A stretch of 64,000 bases of DNA from Haloferula luteola (GTDB lineage: Bacteria > Verrucomicrobiota > Verrucomicrobiia > Verrucomicrobiales > Akkermansiaceae), in assembly GCF_014201715.1 (NCBI RefSeq), contig NZ_JACHFD010000004.1, positions 124,001-188,000 of the forward strand, in the 5' to 3' direction. This document shows positions 17,832 to 26,918 of the stretch, one piece after another (position 1 is the stretch's first letter; each line of letters opens with the position of its first letter). Under the pieces are notes generated by a model. It worked only from the letters and a program-made list of their open reading frames with translations. It was not told the origin of the DNA and ran no database searches. The position numbers and the translations under genes are program-made.

Positions 17832-19034
17832 TTAGTTCTCCGGGAAGGTTATTACGGAAAAATTAACAATGGAAGCGTCACCTTCAGGCATCTTCCCAGG
17901 TCCGGCGAGAAGGTGGCAAAGTGTGCCGGCGAAGGCCCGCGCGAAGGCGTCGAGAGACATGTGGGTGCGGACGCGGTCAACGAGGGCCGGATCGGCGGCG
18001 GGCTTTCCGGCTTGGAGCCATGTTCGCAGAACGTCGTGCAGGGCTTGGGAGTCGTTGGCGCGGAATCGGTGGTGAAGAGGGAGGAAATCGCGCATGCCAT
18101 CGCGATCGCTGGCGAACACAGGGGTGCCACTTGCCAAGGCTTCCAGCATGACGAGGGGGAGGCCTTCGTAGCGAGAGGGAATGACGAGCGCATCGAGGGC
18201 GCGGTAGAGGGGAGCGGGGTCGCACCACGGGAGGAGAGTGCCGGCGACGCCTCGTTCCCGGAGGAGGGCACGGAGGGTGTCGGCATCGGGGCCGTCTCCG
18301 GCGAAGACGAGATGGGCGGTGGTTCGGAGGTCGGGGTCGTTGGCGACGGCTTCGACGAGCAGGTGCTGTTGCTTTTGGCGAAATTCGGTGCGACCGACGA
18401 CCCCGAGAAGGAGGGAATCGAGAGGCAGTCCGAGGGTTTCACGAGCGGCCGCTGAGGGGCCTGGAGTGAAGCGGTGGACGTCGATGCCGTTGTAAACGAG
18501 ATGGATGGGTGCGGTGGCGCCGCGGGTTCGCAGCAGCCGGGCCATTTCATCGGTGATGGTGACGAAGCTGTCCGGGATGCGAAACAGGCGGTGACTGAAG
18601 AGATCGCGTAAGGCTCCGAATCGAGCTCCCATTTCGTGGTTGGAATGAGGAACCGGAATGTAGCTGGTACTAGGGATGCCGGCGCTGCGTGCAGCGAGGA
18701 GTGCCAGCGAGGAGTGTTCGATGTTGCCCTGGATGGCGACGACGAGCCCGGGCGCATGACGACGAAAGATCTCGGCCAAATGGGCCACGCGGGCCGGTTT
18801 GAGGCGATGGCGAAGGGCCTCGAGTTTCGAGGATTGCCAGGGAAGAGGATCGAGGTGGAGCTGGGGGTGCCTTTTCTGCAGTGCCGCGAGGGCATCGAGG
18901 AGCTTGGAGTTCGCTTCGCTCGCTAGAAAGCGGACGGATACGGGGCTGGCCTTGAGCACGGCCTCCAGGCCAGCGAGGGTCATGACCTCGTGGCCTCCGA
19001 AGATCGGACTATCATCGTAGAAGAGGAAGCTCAT
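17832..19034 (-). CDS. Glycosyltransferase, GT4 family
   Basis: 400 residues with a GT-B fold. The N-terminal domain begins FLFYDDSPIFGGHEVMTLAGLE, with a GG loop. The C-terminal nucleotide-sugar domain has LLGVVGRTEFRQKQQHLLVEAV, then FAGDGPDADTL, and the E-x7-E type motif in PSRYEGLPLVMLEALASGTPV. It is a cytoplasmic retaining transferase that should add a sugar to the lipid-linked repeat. It overlaps the upstream kinase-like gene by ATGA and is 2 bases from the chain-length gene. The donor sugar cannot be read from sequence. Confidence 0.9.
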   Translation of the reverse strand: MSFLFYDDSPIFGGHEVMTLAGLEAVLKASPVSVRFLASEANSKLLDALAALQKRHPQLHLDPLPWQSSKLEALRHRLKPARVAHLAEIFRRHAPGLVVAIQGNIEHSSLALLAARSAGIPSTSYIPVPHSNHEMGARFGALRDLFSHRLFRIPDSFVTITDEMARLLRTRGATAPIHLVYNGIDVHRFTPGPSAAARETLGLPLDSLLLGVVGRTEFRQKQQHLLVEAVANDPDLRTTAHLVFAGDGPDADTLRALLRERGVAGTLLPWCDPAPLYRALDALVIPSRYEGLPLVMLEALASGTPVFASDRDGMRDFLPLHHRFRANDSQALHDVLRTWLQAGKPAADPALVDRVRTHMSLDAFARAFAGTLCHLLAGPGKMPEGDASIVNFSVITFPEN

Positions 19035-19636
19035 GCGGACATCAATCGGGCGAGGACGGTAGCGAGGTCGCTTTCATCCAGCGGCGAAACGAGCACGAGG
19101 TCGGCCAGTTCGGCTTGAGGTTGGACATGCAGGCGGTGCATGGGTTCGACGTGTTCGGCGCACTGCCGGCGGATGGAATCTTCGCTGCGGCCGCGCTCAA
19201 CGGTATCGCGGGCGATGCGGCGGGTGAGCCGTAGGTCGGCAGGGCAGTCGACAAACAAGCGGAGCGTGGCGGTGTGGCGAATGGTGGGACGGGTCAGCGG
19301 CCACAAGCCATCGAGGATCAGGAAAGTGGCAGGTTCAACGCGCTGAGTGGCGGTGCGCCGGGTGTGAGTGCAGAAGTCGTAGTCGGGGATCTCGGCCGGT
19401 TGGCGCTGGGTGAGCGATTGGAGCGCGGATTCGACGGCGGGCCAGTCGATGGTGCCGGGGTCGTCGAAGTTTGTGGCGGCTCGGGTGTCGGGGTCGAGGT
19501 GGGAGAGATCCTGATAGAAGTGGTCGAGAGTGAGGATCACGGCGTCGGGCAGCAGCGCTTGGTGGAGCGAAGCTGCGAGGCGGGATTTGCCGGAGCCACT
19601 GCCACCGGCGATCGCGATGAGGCGGACGGGGCTCAT
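19031..19636 (-). CDS. Uridine kinase-like P-loop protein
   Basis: 201 residues. Walker A is GGSGSGKS at residues 11-18. A TLDHFYQDLS motif follows, then NFDDPGTIDW, which matches the uridine kinase/phosphoribulokinase family signature (FDxPxAxDW). Further along are DYDFCTHTR and LRLFVDCPADLRLTRRIARD. Uridine kinases phosphorylate uridine/cytidine in pyrimidine salvage. Inside a polysaccharide operon, overlapping its neighbours by 4 bases on both sides, it may supply UTP for UDP-sugars or act on another small substrate. Function is inferred from family. Confidence 0.85.
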   Translation of the reverse strand: MSPVRLIAIAGGSGSGKSRLAASLHQALLPDAVILTLDHFYQDLSHLDPDTRAATNFDDPGTIDWPAVESALQSLTQRQPAEIPDYDFCTHTRRTATQRVEPATFLILDGLWPLTRPTIRHTATLRLFVDCPADLRLTRRIARDTVERGRSEDSIRRQCAEHVEPMHRLHVQPQAELADLVLVSPLDESDLATVLARLMSA

Positions 19637-20856
19637 GAGGGAAGGCTGGCGAGCAGGTAGGCTTCGATTTCTGCGGTGATGACGGCGATGTCGAAGCGCC
19701 GGCGCACTTCCTCCAGGGCGGTGGCGGAGAGATGGGCGCGAAGAGGAGGAGCGGCGGCGAGCTCGGCGATGCGCTCGGCATAGAGGCTGGGATTCGCGGC
19801 TTCGGCGACGAGGGAGTTTTCACCGTGGCGGGCGAGTTCGGCCTGCCCTCCATCGAGTGAGGTGATAACAGGCAGTCCGGAAGCCATGGCTTCCAGTGGA
19901 GTGAGCGCGAAGGGCTCTCCCCAATTTGAGGTGAACAGGAGGGCGTCGTACTGCGAGTAAAGTTGTTTCATCTCCGCGGCGGAGGCAGAGCGCCGGATGA
20001 CTCGGCCTGAGAGGCCGAGAGTCTCGATTTCCGCATCGAGGGTGGCGATGTACTCGGCCTCGCCATGGCCGTAGAGATCGAGGGTGAGTGAGGTGTCGGA
20101 GCAGGATGCCAGAGCGCGAACCGGAGTGAGCGGGTCCTTATCTTCGGCGAGGCGGCCGACCCATAGAAGTTTGCGGAATCGAGAGTGGTCGGTTTTGACC
20201 GGGAAGGCGGCGGTTTCAATGCCGCAGTGAATGACGGCGGCGTGTTCCACCGGCCAGCCGCGGCTCACGGTGAGGTCGCGCATGAAAGCGCTGCAAAAGT
20301 AGATCCGGGGGAAGCGAAGGAAGTCCCATGAGCCGGTGGGAGTTTCCGAGCTGATGCCGCGGCGGTAGCCGATCGCGGTGAGCAGCTGGCGCAGGAATGT
20401 GACGGGTGCGGAGCGGGGTTCGTTCCACCAGGAAAGCCAGACATCGGCGCGCAGGCTACGGGCGATCCAGTGGTCGGAAATGTCATAGACGACCGGGAGG
20501 TCCGTGGCTTCGAGGCGGAGGAGGAGGGACTTGGAGATGCCCCCCATGTTCCAGACATGAACCACCTCGGGCTGGAAAGTCGCGATTTCGTCGATCAGGG
20601 CTGCGTGGTTGTGGTGTTCGAGTTGGCGGAGTTTCGGGATGGAAAGCCAGGGGTGACCGTACATGCCGTGGACCTTTAGGCGGCGGGCGACATGGGAAGT
20701 GGTGTCGACGGGTCGGCCGGCGACCTGATGGTCGGAGGTGAGGACGCGGATGTCGTGGCCAGCGGCGCGGAGGCGGTCGACGACGTCGCGGCAGCGGATT
20801 TCGTATCCCCCGATTTCGTGCGGAGGGTAGAGGTTGGACAGGACGAGGATCCTCAT
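19633..20856 (-). CDS. Glycosyltransferase, GT4 family
   Basis: 407 residues from ATG 20856, which overlaps the upstream stop by ATGA; the frame extends to 21006 but that part is an unlikely Arg/Pro-rich shadow. The start MRILVLSNLYPPHEIGGYE is a classic GT4 N-terminus with a GG loop. The donor domain has FRKLLWVGRLAEDKDPLTPVRAL and the motif FTSNWGEPFALTPLEAMASGLPV. It is cytoplasmic and probably adds one residue of the repeat unit. Confidence 0.9.
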   Translation of the reverse strand: MRILVLSNLYPPHEIGGYEIRCRDVVDRLRAAGHDIRVLTSDHQVAGRPVDTTSHVARRLKVHGMYGHPWLSIPKLRQLEHHNHAALIDEIATFQPEVVHVWNMGGISKSLLLRLEATDLPVVYDISDHWIARSLRADVWLSWWNEPRSAPVTFLRQLLTAIGYRRGISSETPTGSWDFLRFPRIYFCSAFMRDLTVSRGWPVEHAAVIHCGIETAAFPVKTDHSRFRKLLWVGRLAEDKDPLTPVRALASCSDTSLTLDLYGHGEAEYIATLDAEIETLGLSGRVIRRSASAAEMKQLYSQYDALLFTSNWGEPFALTPLEAMASGLPVITSLDGGQAELARHGENSLVAEAANPSLYAERIAELAAAPPLRAHLSATALEEVRRRFDIAVITAEIEAYLLASLPS

Positions 20857-21737
20857 GCTTGGCGTTGGTAGTGTTTCCAGCCGGCGTGGTAGCCATCGCG
20901 GCGGCCGAGGCGCTGGGCCATGCGCACGGCCGCGGCGTGGGGGATGCCAGCGGTGTGGCCATTTTTGAGGCACCAGCGTGCGTCTTTGAGGGAATCGCGC
21001 AGCCAACCCAGAAAGACGTAGTAGTGGTAGTTCATGGCCCTCGGCTCGACGGTGCTGGTGGCAGCGGCGGCTTTCGAATCACCGAAGGAGCGTTTGTAAG
21101 TTTGTTTGAGGGTGTAGTTGTGGGAGTGCATGGCCACGGAGTCGATGGCGTAGAGCACGTGGTAGCCATGTTCGATGAGTCGCCGGGTCCACTCGTCGTC
21201 TTCCGCGTATTGGAGGTCCTCGCGGATGGGGACTTTATCGAGGACGGAGCGATGGGTGACGCAGCTGACCATGCTGAAGAAGTGATCCCAGTTCACGGAT
21301 TCCCGCTCGGGTCCGAAGCAGCGGTCATAGTCATGGGCGAAGACGGCCTGGCAGTCGGGCCGCGGGATTTGACGGGAAAAGGCGGCACCGAATTGGGGAT
21401 CGTCGAGACAGGGTCGCAGGAGATTGACCAGCCAATCGCGGCCGACCGGTTTGGCATCGGCATTGAGGTAGACGATCCAGTCGTGCCGGGCTTCGCGGGC
21501 ACCCAGATTGAGGACAGGACCGGGAACATAGGTGCCGAGCGGGATTTCGATCAGGCGGGCGCGGCTTTCCTGGCGAATGAGTTCGAGAGATTCGTCGCTG
21601 GATCCGGAGTCGATGACGATGAGGTCGATTTCTCCGGGAAAGTCCTGGTCGAAGAGTTCGCGGAGAGTATCGCCGATGGCCCATCCTTCGTTGAAACTCC
21701 GCATGACAACGGAAACGGCTTCAGGCAAGGGATTCAT
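20853..21737 (-). CDS. Glycosyltransferase, GT2 family
   Basis: 294 residues from ATG 21737, which overlaps the upstream gene by 17 bases. A GT-A fold is clear: AVSVVMRSFNEGWAIGDTL, then DLIVIDSGSSDESLELI, a DXD-like site at IVYLNADAKP, and the acceptor region LQYAEDDEWTRRLIEHGY (ED motif). The C-terminal 90 residues are helical with RALNY/YVFLGWLRD. GT2 enzymes are inverting and metal-dependent. It is one of the repeat-unit builders of this operon and the only GT2 in it. Confidence 0.9.
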   Translation of the reverse strand: MNPLPEAVSVVMRSFNEGWAIGDTLRELFDQDFPGEIDLIVIDSGSSDESLELIRQESRARLIEIPLGTYVPGPVLNLGAREARHDWIVYLNADAKPVGRDWLVNLLRPCLDDPQFGAAFSRQIPRPDCQAVFAHDYDRCFGPERESVNWDHFFSMVSCVTHRSVLDKVPIREDLQYAEDDEWTRRLIEHGYHVLYAIDSVAMHSHNYTLKQTYKRSFGDSKAAAATSTVEPRAMNYHYYVFLGWLRDSLKDARWCLKNGHTAGIPHAAAVRMAQRLGRRDGYHAGWKHYQRQA

Positions 21738-22926
21738 AGTGGCGTGCGAGGCGGGCGCCAATGGCGGGCCAGCCGAAGCGTTGGTTGGCGGTGGAGATGC
21801 CTTCGCGTTCGAGCGAAGTACGAAGGGTTTCGTCGGTGAGTGCGCGAGCGATTTCGGCTGCGAACGAGGATTCATCGTCGGCGAGCAGGATATCGTGTCC
21901 GTGCTGCAGCTCGAGCCCCTGAGCACCGATGGTGGTGGAGATGACCGGGGTGCCGATGGCGAGGGATTCGACGATCTTCAGGCGGGTGCCGCCCCCGATG
22001 CGGAGGGGAACCATCTGAACCCAGGCGCGGCGGTAGTAGGGCCGGACATCGGGCACGCCGCCGGTGACGGTGACTCCGGTTCGCGAACCGTAGGCTTTGA
22101 CTTCATCGATAGGGTTTTTGCCCACGATGAGGATTTCGACCTCGGGAATGCGGGCGAGCAATTGGCCGTGAATGCCGCCGTGAAAGAACCAGTCGAGCGC
22201 ATCGACATTGGGCGTGTAGTCCATGGCTCCACAAAAGATCACGGTGGGAATGGGAGCCCGAGGATCGGGAGCGGCCGCGGGGTGGAAGTAGTCGAGGTCG
22301 ACGCCATTGGCGACGACCATGACGGGAGCATCCGATGAGACGTGACGATGGATGAAGGTTTCGTCATCGGGGCCGCAAACGACTTCGAGTCGCGCTTCGC
22401 GAGCAAGGCGTTTTTCGTAGAACCACATTTTGGAAAGACCCTCCCAGCGCAGCGCCTTGTCGCGCAGGGCGTGGCGACGCGTTTGGTATTCCATGAGCTG
22501 GAACTGGAGGTCGACGCGGGATCGATCGACGACGAAAGGGGTGTGGTGCCGATGGGGGAGGACGTAGGGCATGAGCACCAGGTCGCAGACATGAACCATG
22601 TCGTAGCGGCCGGGGCTGAGTCGCCGGTTGATGGCCTCGGCCACTTCGGGTTGTTGCCAGTGTTGGACGCTGGATGGCAGGGGGTTGAGGATGCGTTGGG
22701 GAAACATTTTTTCCCACGGTGGGTGCTCGAACGGAACGAACTCGACGTCGTGACAGAAGGCCTCGAAGACGGCGCGCTTTTCCGGGGAGTCTTCGCCTAT
22801 TTCGACAAGGGCCATGAAGTCGACCTGATGGTGCTGGGCGAGTGCCTTGAGCAGATGGAAGGTGCGCTGGTAGGTGCCGCGGTCGAGGGGCCAGGGAGCG
22901 TAGGGGTAGAGGACGAGGAGCTTCAT
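21721..22926 (-). CDS. Glycosyltransferase, GT4 family
   Basis: 401 residues. MKLLVLYPYAPWPLDRGTYQR opens the acceptor domain. The donor domain contains VIFCGAMDYTPNVDALDWF and VEILIVGKNP, and the binding motif is replaced by WVQMVPLRIGGGTRLKIVESLAIGTPVI. That form is typical of the GT4 branch that includes PEP-CTERM/exosortase-system sugar transferases. It starts 6 bases after the nucleotidyltransferase-like gene. The sugar is not known. Confidence 0.9.
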   Translation of the reverse strand: MKLLVLYPYAPWPLDRGTYQRTFHLLKALAQHHQVDFMALVEIGEDSPEKRAVFEAFCHDVEFVPFEHPPWEKMFPQRILNPLPSSVQHWQQPEVAEAINRRLSPGRYDMVHVCDLVLMPYVLPHRHHTPFVVDRSRVDLQFQLMEYQTRRHALRDKALRWEGLSKMWFYEKRLAREARLEVVCGPDDETFIHRHVSSDAPVMVVANGVDLDYFHPAAAPDPRAPIPTVIFCGAMDYTPNVDALDWFFHGGIHGQLLARIPEVEILIVGKNPIDEVKAYGSRTGVTVTGGVPDVRPYYRRAWVQMVPLRIGGGTRLKIVESLAIGTPVISTTIGAQGLELQHGHDILLADDESSFAAEIARALTDETLRTSLEREGISTANQRFGWPAIGARLARHYESLA

Positions 22927-22932
22927 GGGGAT

Positions 22933-24060
22933 CTAGTTGTAGTGTTCCCAGAGGCGTTGATAGGCGGGGATGGCATCGCGCCATCCGGTGACGGGGGCGA
23001 CGAGTTGGGAGGAGAGCCAAGCAGGATCGGCAGCTTCCGCATCCCAAAGGAGGATCGGCAAGGTGTTGAGCAGGGCGGCGCGGGGGTAGCGGAAGGGGCG
23101 GCTGTGGAGACCGCGGCGGCCAAAGGTGCGGAGCCGCAGGAGGAGGTTCTTGAGTGCTTGGGTTTCGGGGCACTTGTCGCCGCTGCGTGAGTAGGTCGCT
23201 GGCGATGGGAACGGACGGTGGAGGCGGCACTCTTCGACATGGCGCCACACGGGCCAGGCGAGTTCGAGGGTGGACTGATGGCGGGCAGCGAGTTCGTCGT
23301 GGGTGGCAGTGGAGGTGGTGGGATGGAGTTTGAAGTCCACACCATCAGCGTGGGCGGTGATGAGTTCCTCCAAGGGCAGCTCTGGCCATTCGAGTTGGCG
23401 GAGGACTTGGTGGCGCTCGATGCAGGACCAGTGGTAGAGGCCGTGGACGGCGAGGAGGGCATCGCCGAGAGCGAGCCGGGCCTTGGCGATGTTGCGGGCA
23501 ACGAAGTCGGCATCCTCACGGTTGAAGGCATCGCGGCTCAGGCGCTCTTTGGCGTAGAGAAGTCCGCTGCAGCGATTCATCAGGAGGCGGGTGGCTTCGT
23601 GGGGTGGGATCCGCGAGGCCTTGGCGTGGGGGCGACAAACTTCGAGGAGGTTCTCCGGGCCGGCAAAGATGCGATGGCCCTCGACCAGGTCGTAGATGAA
23701 CATGGTCGTGATGCCGCCAGCGAGGGCTTCGAGGGAGGTGATTTTGAACTCCACTTCGATGCCGAGGCGCTCGGTCATGCGGTGGGCGAGGTCGTGGATT
23801 TCGGCCCCGTGCCGGCGCTCGTTGAGCCGTGGCATGCCACGCAGGAGAAGAAAGAATTCGAGGTCGTTGTAGGGGGCGTGTCCTTCTGGGGTTTCGAGAA
23901 CGCCTCCTTCGCCGCGACCGTAACCGCCCGCGAGGACCAGGCCTTGGAGGCGGTCTGATGGAATCCGTTGGGTGATTTCGGTGGCGATGTCACGGCAGGT
24001 GCTGTCGATGCGCTCTTCGAGGGCATCGGATCCGTCGCGGGTGAAGCGTTGCGAGTTCAC
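22933..24060 (-). CDS. Nucleotidyltransferase-superfamily protein of unknown role
   Basis: 375 residues from GTG 24060, which forms a GTGA overlap with the upstream stop; the frame continues to 24348 as an Arg/Pro-rich shadow. Residues 40-70 read GLVLAGGYGRGEGG and then PYNDLEFFLLL. This has the shape of the pol-beta nucleotidyltransferase motif (G-x-G-R-x-E/G and D-x-E). The rest is mostly helical, with no recognised domain. Such enzymes transfer NMP groups to small molecules, proteins or RNA. The neighbourhood suggests sugar activation or control of a transferase, but this is only inference. Confidence 0.7.
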   Translation of the reverse strand: MNSQRFTRDGSDALEERIDSTCRDIATEITQRIPSDRLQGLVLAGGYGRGEGGVLETPEGHAPYNDLEFFLLLRGMPRLNERRHGAEIHDLAHRMTERLGIEVEFKITSLEALAGGITTMFIYDLVEGHRIFAGPENLLEVCRPHAKASRIPPHEATRLLMNRCSGLLYAKERLSRDAFNREDADFVARNIAKARLALGDALLAVHGLYHWSCIERHQVLRQLEWPELPLEELITAHADGVDFKLHPTTSTATHDELAARHQSTLELAWPVWRHVEECRLHRPFPSPATYSRSGDKCPETQALKNLLLRLRTFGRRGLHSRPFRYPRAALLNTLPILLWDAEAADPAWLSSQLVAPVTGWRDAIPAYQRLWEHYN

Positions 24061-25325
24061 GAGGCGTGGGTGCGTGGGCCGGCGGCGTGGGTTTCGGCGA
24101 GTTGATAGATTCCTTCGAGCCGTTCGGATATTCGGGCCCAATCGTAGTGGGCGAAGGCTTCCTGGCGGCCGGCCTCTCCCAACTGCTGGCGCAGGGATGG
24201 ACTGGCATGAAGGCGGTTGAGGCGGTCGGCAAGTTGATCGGCGGCATCTGCGGCTTCGGGATCGAAGAAGAGGCCGGTTTCGCCATCGCGGATGAGGGAT
24301 TGGAGGCCGCCGACGCGGCTGGCGATGACAGGGCGGGCGGCACACCAAGCTTCCAGAACGACGATGCCGAAGGGTTCGTGGCGGGAGGCGAGAACGAAGG
24401 CATCGGCGGCGTGGTAGGCATCGACCAGGGAGCCGCTGTCATTGCCGAGGCCGGGGATGATCTGTACGGATTCGGTGAGGTTCTCGGCGGCGATGAAGGC
24501 GCGGAGTTTCTCGGCGTAGGTGGGCTGAGTGATGGGGCCGATGAGAACCAGGCGAGCGTGCGGAGTGGTGGCGTGGAAGCGGGCGAATGCCTGGAGGAGG
24601 CACAGGTGATTCTTTTGGGAATCGATGCGACCGACATTGACGATGAGAAAGGCGTCGGCGGGAACCTGAAAGCGGGCCCGGAAGGCGGAACCATCCCCGT
24701 GGGCAAAGCGTTGGCTATCGACGCCATTGGGAAGATAGCTGACGCGGTCGTGTCCGAGTTGTTGGCGGGCCTTGATGGCTTCGCTTTCCCCCACGCAGAT
24801 GACGTGATCGGCATCGTCAAGGACGCGGCGGGCCCCGAGGAGGGCCCCGAGAGGTTTGCCCCATTCGAATTTCCCCTGAATGGGCTGGGTGAGGTCGGCG
24901 AGTTCGGCAGCGGGCACGTCGAAGATGCCGCCGTGCAGGGACACGACGTACGGTTTCCGGCGTAGGCGGGCGACGGTGCGGACGGTGCCGCCGAGGCGCT
25001 TGAGGGCGTGGGCGTGGAATAGGCGGACGTCGGGCGCGCGCAAGAGCGCGGAGAGGAGCGGAAGGGAGAGCAGGTTGCCGCCTTTTTTGTCCATGGCGGC
25101 CCGTTGTTCGGTGGTGAGGCCGAAGAAGGGGTAGAGGTGGGCGTGGCGCTCGACTTCGATGCCGCCGATCACGTCATGGTGGGTCTCAGCCAGGGCCATG
25201 GAGGTGATGATGCGGGGATGGGCTCCGGCGGCTTTCTGTTGTTTGGAGATTTCGAGGATGACGGTTTCGGTGCCGCCCCATTCGTTGGCGACAAAGCGTC
25301 TGGGAACGTGGATGATGGAAGGCAT
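24057..25325 (-). CDS. Glycosyltransferase, GT4 family
   Basis: About 422 residues from ATG 25325 (GTG 25355 is an alternative). The start MPSIIHVPRRFVANEWGGTET is typical of the GT4 family. The C-terminal domain has FLIVNVGRIDSQKNHLCLLQAF, then ARLVLIGPIT and VLASRHEPFGIVVLEAWCAARPV with the E-x7-E motif. It probably transfers a hexose to the growing lipid-linked repeat. It overlaps the downstream nucleotidyltransferase by 4 bases. Confidence 0.9.
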   Translation of the reverse strand: MPSIIHVPRRFVANEWGGTETVILEISKQQKAAGAHPRIITSMALAETHHDVIGGIEVERHAHLYPFFGLTTEQRAAMDKKGGNLLSLPLLSALLRAPDVRLFHAHALKRLGGTVRTVARLRRKPYVVSLHGGIFDVPAAELADLTQPIQGKFEWGKPLGALLGARRVLDDADHVICVGESEAIKARQQLGHDRVSYLPNGVDSQRFAHGDGSAFRARFQVPADAFLIVNVGRIDSQKNHLCLLQAFARFHATTPHARLVLIGPITQPTYAEKLRAFIAAENLTESVQIIPGLGNDSGSLVDAYHAADAFVLASRHEPFGIVVLEAWCAARPVIASRVGGLQSLIRDGETGLFFDPEAADAADQLADRLNRLHASPSLRQQLGEAGRQEAFAHYDWARISERLEGIYQLAETHAAGPRTHAS

Positions 25326-25361
25326 GGCAGGAGATGTCGGCTCGGACCGGCGCACCGTGGT

Positions 25362-26543
25362 TCAGGGGGTGGCTGGTTGGGAGCTACGGGCGGCGGCATG
25401 AGCGAGCACGGCCTGTTCCATGAGTCGGTGGATATGGGGGATGTGGGTGAGGTCCTCCGGGACTTGGTCGGTGTTGCTGAAGAGGGTGGCGTAGCTTTGA
25501 GGATCGGTCGGGTGATAGCCATGCATGGCGCGGATGGGGCGCTCTCCCATGTGGCTGGGGACGATGAGGACTCCTTCGCGCGCCAGCCAGATGAGTTCTC
25601 CGAAGGCCTGGTCGTCGAACCAAGTGCGGTAGTGTCGAAGTTCCTCTTCGGGCAGGATCCGACCTTCGGGAACGGTAGCGAGGAGAGTTTCGACTTTTTC
25701 CCGGACGCCGGGCTTGAGAAACCAGAAGCGCGCCATGGTTGAATCGTAGACGACGGCGTAGTCGATGCCCATGCGGAGCCCGAGGGTGTCGATTTTGGCG
25801 CGGAGGTCGAGGTGTTCGTCGCAGTTGGCCATGCCGTGGTCACTGAAGACGTGGAGGTCGATATGGCGATAGTGTTTGCGAGCGGTTTCCATGACTTGGG
25901 AAATCCAGGCATCGTAGTGGTCGAGTTTTTTGGGGATTTCCGGGGAGTCGTTGCCGACGCTGTGGAGGAGTCCATCGAGGCCGGCCCAGTATTGGAAGGC
26001 GAAGTCGATGCGTTCGCTTTTGATATCGGCGAGGAGAAGGCGCAGGTGCTCTTCTTCGGGGAGGGCGGGGTTGGTGACGTAGTACGGGACCTGCTTTTCT
26101 TCGAGGAGGTCGAAGATGTTGGGGCCGACGTTCATGCCACGTGGCTGAAGGGGGCTCTTCTTTTCGGTGAAGTCGAAGAGGTGGATGTAGCGGAACGGGA
26201 TGTTGTAGAGGTCGAAGTAACCTCGGAAGCCCAGGTGGGTTTTGACGAACTTGGTGAGGTAGCGGCGGACGATGCGGCGGCTGGTGAGAGCGGTGGGAAG
26301 CCAGCGCAAGGCGCGCAGCGGCCGGAAGGGGGATTCGGCGGGGTTGTAGACGAAGTAGCACCAGTTGCGGTGCTCGTCGGGCCAGCGGCCGGAGAGGATG
26401 GACGGGACGCAGGTGGAGCTGTAGCCGAAGACGCTTTCGAGGCGCCGGCGATGGGGAGCCATCGACTGCAGGAAGGGATGGTTTTTGACGATCTCCCACC
26501 CGCAGGCGTCGATCATGATGAAGAGAGAGAGGCGATCTTTCAC
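25362..26543 (-). CDS. Alkaline-phosphatase-superfamily phosphodiesterase-like enzyme
   Basis: 393 residues. The metal-binding and nucleophile pattern of the type I phosphodiesterase/nucleotide pyrophosphatase (PF01663) superfamily is seen: LFIMIDACGWEI at the N-terminus, GYSSTCVPSILSG with the Ser/Thr nucleophile, then LHVFSDHGMANCDEH (Asp/His ligands) and AMHGYHP near the end. No signal peptide or membrane helix is evident, so it may act in the cytoplasm. Superfamily members hydrolyse phosphodiesters, sulfate esters or transfer phospho-groups. Here it may modify the polymer or an intermediate, but the substrate is unknown. ATGA overlap with the receiver gene upstream. Confidence 0.8.
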   Translation of the reverse strand: MKDRLSLFIMIDACGWEIVKNHPFLQSMAPHRRRLESVFGYSSTCVPSILSGRWPDEHRNWCYFVYNPAESPFRPLRALRWLPTALTSRRIVRRYLTKFVKTHLGFRGYFDLYNIPFRYIHLFDFTEKKSPLQPRGMNVGPNIFDLLEEKQVPYYVTNPALPEEEHLRLLLADIKSERIDFAFQYWAGLDGLLHSVGNDSPEIPKKLDHYDAWISQVMETARKHYRHIDLHVFSDHGMANCDEHLDLRAKIDTLGLRMGIDYAVVYDSTMARFWFLKPGVREKVETLLATVPEGRILPEEELRHYRTWFDDQAFGELIWLAREGVLIVPSHMGERPIRAMHGYHPTDPQSYATLFSNTDQVPEDLTHIPHIHRLMEQAVLAHAAARSSQPATP

Positions 26544-26914
26544 GGGGCGGCGGGCGAGGTGTGACGGGAAATGGTGTCGAGGAGCTCGGTCGGACTGAAC
26601 GGCTTGGTGAGAAAGGCGGCGGCGCCGGATTGCTCGGCCTGCTCGCGGGTGAAGGTGTGGCCGCGGGCGGTGAGGATGATCACTGGAATGTCGGCGGTTT
26701 TGGGGTCGGCCTTGAGGGCTTTGAGGACTTCAAGCCCGTCCATGCCTGGCATGATGACATCGAGGATCGCGGCATCGGGGTGGTGGTTGCGGATGGACTC
26801 AAGGGCGGAGTTTCCGTCGCCAAATGAGGTCCATTGGTGACCCTGACGACGCAGGGTCATTTCGAGCAACCTGAGCATGTGGGGAGCGTCTTCAGCGACA
26901 ACGAGGAAGGCCAT
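26540..26914 (-). CDS. Single-domain response regulator (receiver only)
   Basis: 124 residues from ATG 26914, 4 bases after the SpoIIE gene. It holds a complete receiver domain: acidic pair in VVAEDAPHM, phospho-acceptor Asp in AAILDVIMPGMDG, Thr in VIILTARG and Lys in LTKPFSP. No output domain is present, so it must act by protein contact, for example on the phosphatase or a transferase. It lies between the partner-switching pair and the phosphodiesterase-like gene. The hybrid kinase at 30997-33669 is a possible phosphate source. Confidence 0.92.
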   Translation of the reverse strand: MAFLVVAEDAPHMLRLLEMTLRRQGHQWTSFGDGNSALESIRNHHPDAAILDVIMPGMDGLEVLKALKADPKTADIPVIILTARGHTFTREQAEQSGAAAFLTKPFSPTELLDTISRHTSPAAP

Positions 26915-26918
26915 GGGA

